From: CAVVSD01 sp963757125
GTDB lineage: Bacteria; Actinomycetota; Thermoleophilia; Solirubrobacterales; Solirubrobacteraceae
Assembly: GCA_963757125.1 (NCBI GenBank)
Contig: CAVWQP010000004.1
Span: 1,488,001-1,552,000 of the forward strand
Reading direction: 5' to 3'
Length of the DNA stretch: 64,000 nt
The notes beneath the pieces are model-generated. The model was not told the origin of the DNA, did not search any database, and saw nothing but the letters and a program-made list of their open reading frames with translations. Shown one piece after another: positions 40,375 to 49,817 of this stretch (the stretch's first letter is position 1; every line of letters begins with the position of its first letter). The translations under genes were made by a program, and so were the position numbers.

Positions 40375-40973
40375 GCGAGCTCGCCGAGGCGATCTGGGAG
40401 CAGGTCCCCCTCGGCGCCGTCCCCGAGCACTTCGCGCCCCGGCGCGACTGGCTGCTCGGCCACGTCGAGCGCGGGGCGCGGGTGCTCGACCTGGGCTGCG
40501 GCGCCGGCGAGTTCGCCTCGGCGCTGGGCGAGGCGGGCGCGGCGCCGGTGGGCGTCGACGTCGCCCGTGAGCCGCTGCGGCGCGCCGCCGAGCGCGACCC
40601 GTCGCTGGACCTGCGCCTGTGGGCACCGGGCGAGCCGCTCCCGGCCGACGACGCCGCCTTCGACGTCGCGTGGGCGGGCGAGGTGCTCGAGCACGTCGTC
40701 GACCTCGCGCCGTGGCTGTCGGAGGTCCGCCGGGTGCTGCGGCCGGGAGGTGTGCTGCTGGCGAGCACGCCGCACCACGGACCCGGGCGGCTGCTGGCCC
40801 TGGCGCTGAGCCGGCGGCGCTTCGCGGCGCACTTCGAGCCGCGCGGCGACCACGTCCGCTTCTTCTCGCCCGCGACGCTGACCGAGCTGCTCGACGACCT
40901 CGGGTTCGACGTGGTCGAGGCGCGCCCGGCGCTGCGGCGCAGCACGATCCTCTGCGTGGCCGTGCGGCCGTAA
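40371..40973 (+). CDS. SAM-dependent class I methyltransferase
   Basis: A 200-residue Rossmann methyltransferase. Motif I is VLDLGCGAGEFASAL, motif II is GVDVAREPL, motif III includes FDVAWAGEVLEHVVDLAPWL and motif IV is RRVLRPGGVLLASTPHH. This pattern is typical of glycan- or lipid-modifying methyltransferases of the UbiE/Methyltransf_11 type. Coupled to the preceding flippase-like gene by ATGA. Substrate unknown; a sugar hydroxyl of the surface glycan fits the region. Codon use is as in its neighbours. Confidence 0.85.
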   Translation: MSELAEAIWEQVPLGAVPEHFAPRRDWLLGHVERGARVLDLGCGAGEFASALGEAGAAPVGVDVAREPLRRAAERDPSLDLRLWAPGEPLPADDAAFDVAWAGEVLEHVVDLAPWLSEVRRVLRPGGVLLASTPHHGPGRLLALALSRRRFAAHFEPRGDHVRFFSPATLTELLDDLGFDVVEARPALRRSTILCVAVRP

Positions 40974-40976
40974 CCT
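40971..40976 (+). promoter_or_regulatory. -10-like hexamer of the YdeI-like gene
   Basis: TAACCT, spanning the methyltransferase stop and seven bases before ATG 40984. Confidence 0.45.
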
Positions 40977-40983
40977 CACGGGG

Positions 40984-41607
40984 ATGGCCGACGACCTCCC
41001 CGAGCTCGCCTTCCCGGACCAGGCGGCGTTCGAGGCCTGGCTGGAGGACCACCACGGCACCGAGCCCGGGCTGTGGATCCGGATCGCCAAGAAGGCCTCC
41101 GGCATCCCGACGGTGACCGGAGCGGAGGCGATCGAGGCGTGCCTGTGCTTCGGCTGGATCGACGGGCAGCGCCGGCCCCGCGACGAGACGACCTTCCTGC
41201 AGCGCTACACCCCGCGCCGCTCGCGCTCGAAGTGGTCGAAGATCAACCGCGAGAAGGTCGAGGGCCTCATCGCGAAGGGACGCGTGCGGCCGGCCGGGCT
41301 CGCCGAGGTCCAGCGGGCCAAGGACGACGGGCGGTGGGACGCCGCGTACGACTCGCCGAGCCGGATCCAGGTCCCCGACGACCTCCAGCGGGCCCTCGAC
41401 GCCGAGCCGCGCGCAAAGGCCGAGTTCGGCGAGCTCGACAGCGTCAACCGCTACGCGATCCTGTACCGCGTCCACGACGCCAAGCGCCCGGAGACGCGGG
41501 CCCGGCGGATCGCGAAGTTCGTGGCGATGCTGGCCCGCGGCGAGCGGATCCATCCGCCGCGCGGGGCTACTTCTTCTTCGCCTCCGCAGCCGCCCGGCGA
41601 GCGTTGA
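40984..41607 (+). CDS. YdeI/OmpD-associated family protein
   Basis: A 207-residue protein of the YdeI/OmpD-associated family, some members of which are linked to bacteriocin or peptide resistance. The typical order is WLEDHHGTEPGLWIRIAKKASG, EAIEACLCFGWIDGQRR, FLQRYTPRRSRSKWSKINREKV and a C-terminal domain ending RARRIAKFVAMLARGE. No signal peptide. The last 41 bases overlap the convergent O-antigen ligase gene, and the C-terminal tail (TSSSPPQPPGER) is poor in structure. Function in actinobacteria is unknown. Confidence 0.85.
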   Translation: MADDLPELAFPDQAAFEAWLEDHHGTEPGLWIRIAKKASGIPTVTGAEAIEACLCFGWIDGQRRPRDETTFLQRYTPRRSRSKWSKINREKVEGLIAKGRVRPAGLAEVQRAKDDGRWDAAYDSPSRIQVPDDLQRALDAEPRAKAEFGELDSVNRYAILYRVHDAKRPETRARRIAKFVAMLARGERIHPPRGATSSSPPQPPGER

Positions 41608-43676
41608 CGAACGTGTCGATCGTCTCCGCGTCGCGCGGGTCGAGGAACAGCGCGGGCCGGACCGCGTCGAGCGCGACCGCAGGGCGATCGAGCACGTAGA
41701 GCTCCAGCTCGGCGAGGCGCAGCCACGTCCGCGCGTTCTCCGGCTGCAGCCGCACCGCCTGCTCGAGCGCCGCACGGGCGGCCACGTCGTTGTTCGCCCG
41801 CTGCTCGATCACCGAGAGCTCGAACAGCGGCTCGACCGTCAGCGGGTTGAGGTCGCGGGCCTCCTGCACCTTCTGGCGTGCTCCGTTGACGTCGCCCTTG
41901 TCGAGGAGCGCGAGCGCGTCCTGCCCGGCGTTCGCCGACCGCTGCGGTCCCAGCACGGCCCAGGAGGCGACGAGCGCGAGCGCGATCGCCGCGACCGCGC
42001 CCGTGACGCGCGCGGGGTCGCGCAGGCCGGTGTGGATCCGCCAGCGCAGCGGAAGCGCCAGCGGCTGCCCGGCTCCCAGCGGCCCCCGCCCCGCCAGGAA
42101 GCCCGCGGCCAGCAACGCCGGCAGCGCATTGCCGGGGACGAACCACGTGAAGTCGATGAACGAGTGCACGCCGAAGATCACGACGACCGTGAACAGGGAC
42201 ACGAGCGCGACCCGTTCGGGGGTGAACGGCATGCCCCGGTCGCGCGGCCGCAGCCCCGTCGCGCTGAGCGCGGACGCCAGCCACGAGGCCAGCAGCGCCA
42301 GCGACGCGGCCAGCCCGATGATCCCGAGGTCGGCCGCCACCTGCATGACGTAGCCGTGGGCGTGGCGCACGTCGATCTCGTCCTGGCGGTACCGCGGGCG
42401 CACCGTCGCGTAGCCGCCCGCGCCGACCCCGCGCCAGAGGTGGTCGCGGAACGCCTTCAGGGACTCGTTCCAGTATCTGGCGCGCACGCTGCCGGCCGCG
42501 GTGAGGCGGCCGGGGTCGTTCGGCGGCGGCGACGCCGACGGGTCCGTCAGCGTCCGCCACGTGTGCGAGACGGAGCCGCCCAGCCCGCGATCGGACAGCG
42601 CGAGCGCGGTGACGACCGCGATCGGCGCGAGCGCGAGCAGGATGAGGATGACCGCGCCCACCTCGCGCCGCGTCTCCTTGGTCGGCGGGTGCTCGGCGGC
42701 CCAGAAGGTCATCGCGAGCGACAGGGCGAGCACGACGAGGAGCACGACGGCGAGCGCGACGCCCAGCTCGTAGCCGGCCGCCTCGCGCGCCGCCAGGCCG
42801 ACGCGGTCGTCGCTGAGACCGGTCTGGCCGAAGGTCCAGACGGCCACCACGGCGCCTCCGACCGCGCCGAGCGCGAGCACCGCGGCGCCACGCAGCCGCA
42901 GGGGCACGATCGCGAACCACAGCGCCACGCCGATCCCCGCGGCGAGCAGCGAGCCCCGCGGAGTAGGCCAGGAGGATGGTCGCGACGCAGAGCGTCACCC
43001 CCGGCGCGGCGAGCGCGTTCAGGGCGCCGTGCCCCGTCCGGCGGGCGCCGAGCCACAGCAGCCCGGGCAGGCCCATCGCGGCGGCGAGCCCGACGGAGTT
43101 CCAGTAGCCGAACGGCTCGCGCAGGCGGGCGTAGATCTCGTCCGGGTTCAGCACCCCGGGCAGCACCTTCGTCATGAGCGCGTACCCGGAGATGAGGACC
43201 GCGCTCAGCGTGATCGCGCCCAGCACCGCCGACCAGCGGCGGCCGGCGAGATGCGCGAGCGCGACGGCCGCCGCGAACGCGGCGAAGTAGGCGAGATGGC
43301 GGTTCGCGTCGATCCACGCGTCGGACGGGTTGACCGCCCACGTCACCGACCACGCGGCGATCGCCGTGAGGACGAGCATCGCCGCGACCGGCAGCGCCCC
43401 GTACAGGCGCTCGCGCGCGGGGGCGGCGATGAGCGCCGCGGCGACCACCGCGCCGGACGCGATGAGGATGCCGATCTCGGTCGACGTCGTCGCGCTGAGG
43501 CGCATGCCGCCGTCGGCGATCGCGCACACCGCGCACAGCGCCGCCGTGAGGAGCAGCGTGACCGCGATGTCGATGCGGGAGTCGCGCGGGGTCGGCTCGG
43601 CCGGCGGGATGACGAGGGTCTCGCCCGTGCCCGACGGGACGACCGCGGGACTAGGCGGTTCGGCGACCCAGGACAC
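41567..43676 (-). pseudogene. O-antigen ligase/polymerase-family gene with apparent one-base frameshift
   Basis: A polysaccharide ligase/polymerase (Wzy/WaaL type) with a C-terminal TPR-like helical repeat region. The first part (43676 to about 42960) gives ten or so helices and reaches ILLAYSAG; the second frame, from there to 41567, continues SLLAAGIGVALWFAIV and has the family's large periplasmic loop and TPR-like helices (PLFELSVIEQRANND...). The 2,110-base span is one base more than a multiple of three; removing one G from the GGGG run at 42954-42957 (minus strand) restores 702 codons. Sequencing error or recent decay are both possible. It starts at GTG inside the end of the next gene. 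Confidence 0.8.
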
Positions 43677-44280
43677 GGGTCCGCACCCGGGCGCCGGTCA
43701 CGATGACCAGCGCGCCGGCGAGGAGGATGAGCAACCCGGTGATGGGACCGGGCAGCGAGCTCGAGCCGGTGAGGTTCGGTGCACGCGACGAGCCGGGGGG
43801 CACGACCGCCGGACCGGAGCCCTGGATGCCCTCGCCGCCGCCGGTGCGCGCCTCGTCGAGCGCCAGGCGCTCCTCCGGGTTCAGCGCGGCGAGCGGATCG
43901 GTGCCGCGCGCGGCGGGCGCCGGGGTCGGCGTCGAGTCCGTCGGTGCGGCCGTCGCGCCGCTGGAGCCGGTGGTCCCGCCGCCGCCGGCCGACGTGCCGC
44001 CGCCCGGCGTCGTGGTCGCGCCGCCGCCGCCGGACTGCTTCTTGTCGCGCCCCGCGGCCTGCTCGAGCTGGGCGCGGCGGATGACGCTCTCGCAGTCGGA
44101 GTACTCCGAGCTGTCCGTCGCGAGCTCGCTGAGGGCGTCGCGGTACTCCTTCTGCGTGTAGGCCTTGCTCAGGACCTCGTCGTCGGCGCAGTCGCGCAGC
44201 ACGTCGCGTCCGCTGGCCCAGGCCGAGGCGGTCGGGACGAGCAGGATCACGAGCAACGCGAGGGACAGACGCAGTCGCAT
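43651..44280 (-). CDS. Secreted, C-terminally anchored Gly/Ser/Pro-rich protein
   Basis: A 209-residue protein, not recognised. It has a signal peptide (LSLALLVILLVPTASAWASG), a small Cys-pair domain (DCADDEVLSKAYTQKEY...SEYSDCES), a long low-complexity Gly/Thr/Pro linker, and a C-terminal hydrophobic helix with a basic tail (ITGLLILLAGALVIVTGARVRTRVLGRR). This looks like a surface protein held in the membrane by its C terminus. The LPGPITG before the helix is not a standard LPXTG. It lies between glycan genes on the same strand; a role in envelope assembly is only positional inference. Confidence 0.6.
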   Translation of the reverse strand: MRLRLSLALLVILLVPTASAWASGRDVLRDCADDEVLSKAYTQKEYRDALSELATDSSEYSDCESVIRRAQLEQAAGRDKKQSGGGGATTTPGGGTSAGGGGTTGSSGATAAPTDSTPTPAPAARGTDPLAALNPEERLALDEARTGGGEGIQGSGPAVVPPGSSRAPNLTGSSSLPGPITGLLILLAGALVIVTGARVRTRVLGRRTA

Positions 44281-44285
44281 CGGGG

Positions 44286-45312
44286 TCACGCTAGCGGCAG
44301 CACCTGGGCGAACCCGTCCGCCCAGGCCCCGAAGGTGTACGGGGCGACGTCCTCCCGCGCAGCGGCGGCGAGCCTCGCACGGAGATCCGGATCGTCGCGC
44401 AGCAGCCGCAGCGCAGCGGCCAGCGCGCCCGGATCCTCCGCCGGCACGACGAGGCCGTTGCGGCCGTTGCGGACGAGGCCGCCGGCGGCGGCGCCGACCT
44501 GGTCGGTGGCGATCACGGGTGTGCCTGCGTGCATGGCCTCGTTGACGACGAGCCCCCAGGGCTCGCGGAAGGTGCTGGTCCGTCGCGACGGTACGACCAC
44601 AACGTCCGCGGTGGACAGGAAGTTGCGGACCGAGGCGGGTGGTTGCGGACCCACCCCTCCGGGCATCCCGTCCACGCCGACGAGCGCGAGGGCCGCCGAC
44701 GGCGGCGCGAGACGCGACCCGCGACCAGGCGTCGAGCAGGACGTCGAGCCCCTTGCCCGGCTCGTCGCGCCCGACGAACGCGACCGCGAACTGCGCCCCG
44801 CGGCGCCAGGCCGGGCCGTCCGGGTGCGCGGACCAGAACGCCCCGTCGACGGCCTGCGGCGCGATCGCGATCCGGCGGGCGCCGTTGCGCCGCGCGAAGG
44901 AGGCGACGTGCGGGCCGTACGCGACGACGGCATCGGCGTCGCGGTACAGCGTGCGCAGCAGGACCGCCCCGGCGACGTGCGCGGCGCTGCGCGGATGCGC
45001 CCACAGAGCGCTCCAGAGCAGGAACGGGACTCCGGCCCGCCGCGCGCCGGCCCAGGCGGCGGGGAGAGCGACGCGGCCCGCGGTGCCGCAGACGACGGCC
45101 CGGTAGTCCCCGGACGCGGCCAGCCGCATGACGTCGGCCTGCTCCACCTCCCGCGAGGGGACGCCGTGATCGAGCACCGCGCCGGTCGCGTGGTGGGAGC
45201 GCCCGCCGAACAGCGCGAGCTCGATCCCGGACCGCGCGTGCAGCGCCTGGAACGCCCCGACGCGGTCGGGCGCCACCAGGTTGGTGACGAACAGGACCGG
45301 CCGGCGACTCAA
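44286..45312 (-). pseudogene. GT4-family glycosyltransferase with apparent one-base frameshift
   Basis: A glycosyltransferase of about 341 residues once corrected. The N-terminal frame (TTG 45312) gives the GT-B acceptor domain through VGRDEPGKGLDVLLDAWSR; the second frame then supplies ALALVGVDGMPGG, STADVVVVPSR and REPWGLVVNEAMHAGTPVIATDQVGAAAGG, the donor domain with the family's E-x7-E-like motif. The 1,027-base span has one extra base, located between about 44690 and 44730. The frameshift may be an assembly error or real inactivation. TTG overlaps the stop of the upstream GT gene (TTGA). Same operon as the ligase gene, which is also frameshifted. Confidence 0.78.
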
Positions 45313-46487
45313 TCCAGTGCGTCCTCGTAGGCGGCGACCGTCGCCTGCCCGCAGGCACGCCAGGAGAACGCGCGCTCCACCGTCGCCCGCGCCAGGGCGC
45401 CCAGGGCCGCGCGCCGGCGCGGCTCGGCGAACAGCTCCTCGATCGCGCCGGCCAGCATCTCGGGGTCGCCGGGCGGCACGAGGACCATCCCGTCCCCAGC
45501 GCCGGTGATCTCCTCGGGCCCCGGCTCGCCGAGCGCACCGACGGCCGGCATGCCGCTGGCCATCGCCTCGACGTAGGCGACGCCGAACGCCTCATCGGTC
45601 GACGGCAGGACGAACACGTGGGCGTGGCGCATGCGGGCGAGCGCCTCCGTGTGCGGCAGCTGGCCGGTGAACTCGATCTGGTCGGTCAGCCCGAGATCCT
45701 CGGCGAGGCGCGCGAGCGGCGCGCGCTCAGGGCCGTCGCCGATGACGACGTAGCGCAGCGCCGGCATGCGGTCGCGCAGGAGCCACATCGCCCGCAGGAC
45801 GTCGGCGTGGCGCTTGCGGGCGACGAGGTGGCCCACCGTCACGAGGGTCGGGTCCCGCGCCGCCACGATGTGCCCGTTCGGCACGTCGGCGCCCAGGCGC
45901 ACGACCCGCGTGCGCTCGGCCCCCATCGCGCGGCTCATCCGCTCGATGCCCGCGCTGTTGGCCAGCACGAGCCGTGCGGAGGAGAGAGCCGCGCGCACGG
46001 CGCTCGCACCGGCGTCCGACCCCTGGCCGGTGTGGAACACGTCGCCGCCGTGGACGGAGATGACCAGCGGCGCGGAGATCCGCGCCCGCCGCACGGCCTC
46101 GCCGGCCGGCACCGCGTTGTGCGCGTGCACGAGGTCGAACGGGAACGAGCGCCGCAGCCGGCGCAGCGCGATGCCGATCGACGGCGCTGCGTAGGAGCCC
46201 CACGTCCCGTAGCTGCGCGGCCGCGGCGGCGAGACGAACGGGACGTACTCGACCTGCAGGCCGTCGAGCTCCGCGCGCCGCGGCTGGCGCAGCAGCTCCC
46301 GCGCGGCGGCCGCTGCGGCGCGCGGCCCCTCGCGCAGCGTGCGCAGCGGTGGGATCGGGCGGTGCAGGACGAGCACCCGCACGTCCGCCCCTGCGTCTCT
46401 GGCAGCCATCGCCTGGCGATGCGCCCAGACCCCCAGCACCGGATCAGTCGACCGGGGATAGAACTCCGACACGATCGCCACCCTCAT
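45309..46487 (-). CDS. GT4-family glycosyltransferase
   Basis: A 392-residue GT-B enzyme for retaining sugar transfer in polysaccharide assembly. The N-terminal domain has SEFYPRSTDPVLGVWAHRQ and FDLVHAHNAVPAGEA; the donor domain has VTVGHLVARKRHADVLRAM, VVIGDGPERAPLARLAEDLGL, and FGVAYVEAMASGMPAVGALGEPG. No membrane helix is seen. It overlaps both neighbouring GT genes by four bases (ATGA above, TTGA below), indicating a tightly coupled transcript. Sugar and acceptor unknown. Confidence 0.93.
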   Translation of the reverse strand: MRVAIVSEFYPRSTDPVLGVWAHRQAMAARDAGADVRVLVLHRPIPPLRTLREGPRAAAAAARELLRQPRRAELDGLQVEYVPFVSPPRPRSYGTWGSYAAPSIGIALRRLRRSFPFDLVHAHNAVPAGEAVRRARISAPLVISVHGGDVFHTGQGSDAGASAVRAALSSARLVLANSAGIERMSRAMGAERTRVVRLGADVPNGHIVAARDPTLVTVGHLVARKRHADVLRAMWLLRDRMPALRYVVIGDGPERAPLARLAEDLGLTDQIEFTGQLPHTEALARMRHAHVFVLPSTDEAFGVAYVEAMASGMPAVGALGEPGPEEITGAGDGMVLVPPGDPEMLAGAIEELFAEPRRRAALGALARATVERAFSWRACGQATVAAYEDALD

Positions 46488-48115
46488 CGGACCGGTTCCG
46501 ACCAAGCGGCCTCGGCGCGCGTCACGTACGGGCGGTCGGCGAGGAACGCCCGCGCCTCGGCGACCGGCGCCTCCCGGGCGTACCCGCCGGCCGCGGGGGC
46601 GGTGTGGCGGACGGGCGTGGCGTCGACGACGCCCACCGGCCAGCCGTGCTCGGCCGCGACGGCGCCCCAGTGGACGTCGAGCCCCCAGCCCATGCTGAGG
46701 GGCGGGAACGGCAGGAGCGCGGCGAACGTGTCGCGGTGCAGCGCGGTCACCGGGCCGATCTCGACGAACCGCGTGCGGCGCACGTCCTGGCCCGGATGGC
46801 GCCGGGTGACCGGCCACGCGGCGTGCGAGCGGCGCCGGTGGGCCGGCTGGGCCAGCCGCAGGCCCGCCCGCTCGGCGATGCAGACGAACCGGTCGAGGAA
46901 GCCGTGCGGCAGCTCGACGTCGTCGTCGATGATGAGCAGCCAGTCGGCGAGCGCGACGTCCTCCGCGAGCGCGTCGAGCTCCGCGCGCAGCCGCTCGAAC
47001 TTCCCGCGCTCGTCGATGTCGACGATCCGGATGATCACCTCGTGGCGGGAGCGCAGCAGCTCGGTGACCGCCTCGTCCATGAGCCTGCCGGGCCGGCGGA
47101 TGCCGACGACGAGGATCCGCCGGCGCTCGGGGCCCTCGGCCGCGCGGAGGCGCCGCGGCAGCGCCTCGGCGCTCAGCGCGACGTCCGCCAGCCTGCGCAG
47201 GACGTCGCGGCGGCCGCCGACGGTGCCGCTGCGGCCGGCCAGGAAGTCGTCGACGCCGGGCGTCGCCGGCGGAGGCTCCGGCGCGAGCGCCTCGCGCAGG
47301 CGTCCCGCGGAGTGCGCGGCGAGGACCGGCCCGTTCATGCAGCGCCGCAGCGGCCCGTGGGCGATGCAGCCCGCGAGGACGCGCAGCTCGGCCGCGAGCG
47401 ACGGGCTCGATCCCTTCACGCCGTCGAAGCGGCGGCTGGCCCTGCCCCGGAACCAGGCCGCGCGCGCCAGCGATCGCAGGCGCGCGTCGTCGCCCGCCCG
47501 GCGGTGCTCGAGCGCGGCGGCCCCGACGTAGCGCATGCGCCCGCCCGCGGCGAGCAGCCGCGCCTGCCACTCCTGCTCGTCGCCGTAGAGGCCGAGCGAC
47601 TCGTCGAACGGCCCGATCCGATCCAGCGCGCTGCGCCGGACCGTCATGTTCGCGCCCCAGGCGTGGGGCGCGTCGGTGTCCTCGGTGCCGAGGTCGAGGA
47701 ACGTGATCGGCATCCCCTCGCGGCCGCAGGTCCGGTAGGCGTGGTCCTCGATCCGGGCGACGATCGGGCCGGTCAGCACGCCGACGTCGGGCGGCTCGCG
47801 CTCGTGCGCCGCCAGCATCGCGGCGAGCCAGCCCGGCCGGACCCGCACGTCGTCGTCGACGTACAGCAGGAGCTCGGAGTCCACGTGCGCGGCCGCCGCG
47901 TTGCGCGCCGCGTTCAGGCCTCGGGCGGGCTCGAGCACGAGCACCTCGGCGCCGTGCCTCGCGGCCGTCGCCTGGGTGGCGGCGTCGCCGCCGTCGTCCA
48001 CCACGAGCACGCCCACGCCGTGCGCGACGGCCTGCGGCAGGATCGACGCCAGGGCGACGTCGAGGTACTGCGCGCGGCGCTGGGTCGGGATGATGACGGT
48101 GGCGCGGGGCATCAT
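46484..48115 (-). CDS. Two-domain GT2-type glycosyltransferase
   Basis: A 543-residue protein with two GT-A-like halves. The first (1-250) has TVIIPTQRRAQYLDVALASIL, VDDGG, LLLYVDDDVRVRPGW (DxD-type) and WGANMTVRRSALDRIGPFDESLGLYGDEQEWQARL. The second (about 320-530) has RRILVVGIRRPGRLMDEAVTELLRS and LLIIDDDVELPHGFLDRF with its own DDD metal motif, then HRDTFAALLPFPPLSMGWGLDVHW. Both metal motifs look intact, so it may add two sugars in sequence. The start codon is 18 bases from the divergent GT gene. Confidence 0.85.
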   Translation of the reverse strand: MMPRATVIIPTQRRAQYLDVALASILPQAVAHGVGVLVVDDGGDAATQATAARHGAEVLVLEPARGLNAARNAAAAHVDSELLLYVDDDVRVRPGWLAAMLAAHEREPPDVGVLTGPIVARIEDHAYRTCGREGMPITFLDLGTEDTDAPHAWGANMTVRRSALDRIGPFDESLGLYGDEQEWQARLLAAGGRMRYVGAAALEHRRAGDDARLRSLARAAWFRGRASRRFDGVKGSSPSLAAELRVLAGCIAHGPLRRCMNGPVLAAHSAGRLREALAPEPPPATPGVDDFLAGRSGTVGGRRDVLRRLADVALSAEALPRRLRAAEGPERRRILVVGIRRPGRLMDEAVTELLRSRHEVIIRIVDIDERGKFERLRAELDALAEDVALADWLLIIDDDVELPHGFLDRFVCIAERAGLRLAQPAHRRRSHAAWPVTRRHPGQDVRRTRFVEIGPVTALHRDTFAALLPFPPLSMGWGLDVHWGAVAAEHGWPVGVVDATPVRHTAPAAGGYAREAPVAEARAFLADRPYVTRAEAAWSEPVR

Positions 48116-48133
48116 GGCCTGCTGACGTCAGAC

Positions 48134-49237
48134 ATGATCCTCTTCCTCCATCACAGGTACCGGACGACCGGCGGCGAGGAGCGCGTCGTGTCCGACCTGC
48201 GCTGGCTGGCCGAGGAGCACCTCGGCGAGCGCACGGCGCTCATGGAGCGCGACTCGGCTGATGTCGGCCGCGCCGCGGCGGCAGCGGGGCTCATCGGCGG
48301 CGGGCTGCGACCACAGGCCGTCGCCGACGCGGTCCGCGCGACCGGCGCACGCGTCGTGCACGCGCACAACCTCAACCCCACGCTCGGCTGGCGGGCGCTG
48401 GCCGCGGCACGCGAGGCGGGCGCGCGCACGGTGCTGCACCTGCACAACTACCGGCTCGTCTGCGCGGTGGGGACGTGCTTCACCCGCGGCGCGGACTGCA
48501 CGCGCTGCCACGGCCGCGACACGACGCCCGGCGTGCGCCTGAACTGCAGGGGCACCGGCCCCGAGGCGGTCGCCTACGGCATCTCGCTCGCGCTGTGGCA
48601 GCGCAGGCTCGTCGCCCAGGCCGACGCGGTCGTCGTGCCCAGCGAGGCCGCCGCGGCGCGGCTGCGCGAGCTGGGCGCGCCGCTGCCGGCGCACGTGCAC
48701 GTCGTGGGTCACGTCGTCCGCGAGTTCGCGGACGCCCCGGCGGCGGGCGGCGCCCATGCGCTCATCGCCTCGCGTCTCGCGCCGGAGAAGGGCATCGAGA
48801 CCGCGATCGAGGCCTGCCGTACAGCGGGGATCCCGCTCGTCATCGCGGGCGACGGCCCCGAGCGGGAGCGCCTCGAGGCGCTCGCCGGCGGCGGCGACGT
48901 GCGCTTCGCGGGCCGCGTCGCGGCCGACGAGCTCGGGCGCCTGCGCGCGGACGCGGGCGTGGCGCTCGTCCCGTCGCGCAGCCAGGAGACGTTCGGGCTG
49001 GCCGCCGCGGAGGCGATGGCCGCCGGGGTGCCGGTCGTCGCGAGCCGCATCGGCGCGCTGGGTGAGCTCGTGGCGGACGACGGCGCGCTCGTCGCCCCAG
49101 GGGACGCGCGGGCGCTGGCCGCCGCCGCCCGGGCCCGTTTCGGGGACACCGTGGCGGCGGAGCGCGGCCTGGCCCGCGTGCGCGCCGTCGCAGCGCCGGA
49201 GGCGGTCGCCCCGGCGCTGGCGGCCGTCTACGAGTGA
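48134..49237 (+). CDS. GT4-family glycosyltransferase with Cys-rich insert
   Basis: A 367-residue GT-B glycosyltransferase. It opens LFLHHRYRTTGGEERVVSDLRWL, and has RVVHAHNLNPTLGWRAL, a Cys-rich segment (CAVGTCFTRGADCTRC...LNC) that could bind a metal, then donor-domain motifs LIASRLAPEKGIETAIEAC, VIAGDGPERERLEALAG and ETFGLAAAEAMAAGVPVVASRIGALGE. The Cys insert is seen in some actinobacterial relatives. Divergent from the two-domain GT2 gene. Its end overlaps the convergent membrane-protein gene by ten bases. Confidence 0.9.
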   Translation: MILFLHHRYRTTGGEERVVSDLRWLAEEHLGERTALMERDSADVGRAAAAAGLIGGGLRPQAVADAVRATGARVVHAHNLNPTLGWRALAAAREAGARTVLHLHNYRLVCAVGTCFTRGADCTRCHGRDTTPGVRLNCRGTGPEAVAYGISLALWQRRLVAQADAVVVPSEAAAARLRELGAPLPAHVHVVGHVVREFADAPAAGGAHALIASRLAPEKGIETAIEACRTAGIPLVIAGDGPERERLEALAGGGDVRFAGRVAADELGRLRADAGVALVPSRSQETFGLAAAEAMAAGVPVVASRIGALGELVADDGALVAPGDARALAAAARARFGDTVAAERGLARVRAVAAPEAVAPALAAVYE

Positions 49238-49782
49238 ACCTCCTCGGCGGTCGAGTCGACCACCTCGCCGTGGCCATCCCCGCTGCCCGAGGGGCCGACG
49301 CGGTGGACACGGCGTGCGCGCTCGCCGCCGTCGGGGCCGGTCCCGAGCTCGCCGACCGGCTGACGCCAGAAGGCCATCTCGGGGTGCGCGGTCACGACCT
49401 CGCGACCGGAGTCGACGAGCCCGCCGACTGCCACGGCGATCGCGCCGAGCAGGCCGACGAAGACGCCGATCTGGGCGCTGATCGGGAACCCGAGGTCAGG
49501 CGGATCGACGATCCGGCGCAGGATGAGCAGCGCGAGCACGCAGCCCACGACGGTGCGCATGATGAGCACCGGCCGCGTCTGCTTGAGCAGGGCGGTGACG
49601 AGCACGAACGCCGCCCCCGCGAGGATCAACCAGCGCAGGTTGGTGAACGTCTGCCAGCCGGTCGTCTCCGTGGTCCCCTGCAGGGCGGAGCGATCGATGT
49701 GGTACCAGGTCAGGACGAGTGCAACGGCGACGACGACGGCGCCTACCGCGCTGAGGACCCGGCCGATGGTCGGGCTGAGCAT
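49228..49782 (-). CDS. Four-helix membrane protein, unknown
   Basis: A 184-residue protein with four membrane helices (about 8-25, 47-66, 74-90 and 103-125) and a long hydrophilic C-terminal tail rich in Gly and acidic residues. It is not assigned to a family. AAGGAGG six bases before the ATG shows an efficiently translated, non-leaderless gene. It stands between glycan genes on opposite strands, with no coupling to them. A role in envelope homeostasis is only positional. Confidence 0.6.
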   Translation of the reverse strand: MLSPTIGRVLSAVGAVVVAVALVLTWYHIDRSALQGTTETTGWQTFTNLRWLILAGAAFVLVTALLKQTRPVLIMRTVVGCVLALLILRRIVDPPDLGFPISAQIGVFVGLLGAIAVAVGGLVDSGREVVTAHPEMAFWRQPVGELGTGPDGGERARRVHRVGPSGSGDGHGEVVDSTAEEVHS

Positions 49783-49817
49783 GGAGTTCCTCCTTCGGTC
49801 GTCGGCCTACAACGAGG

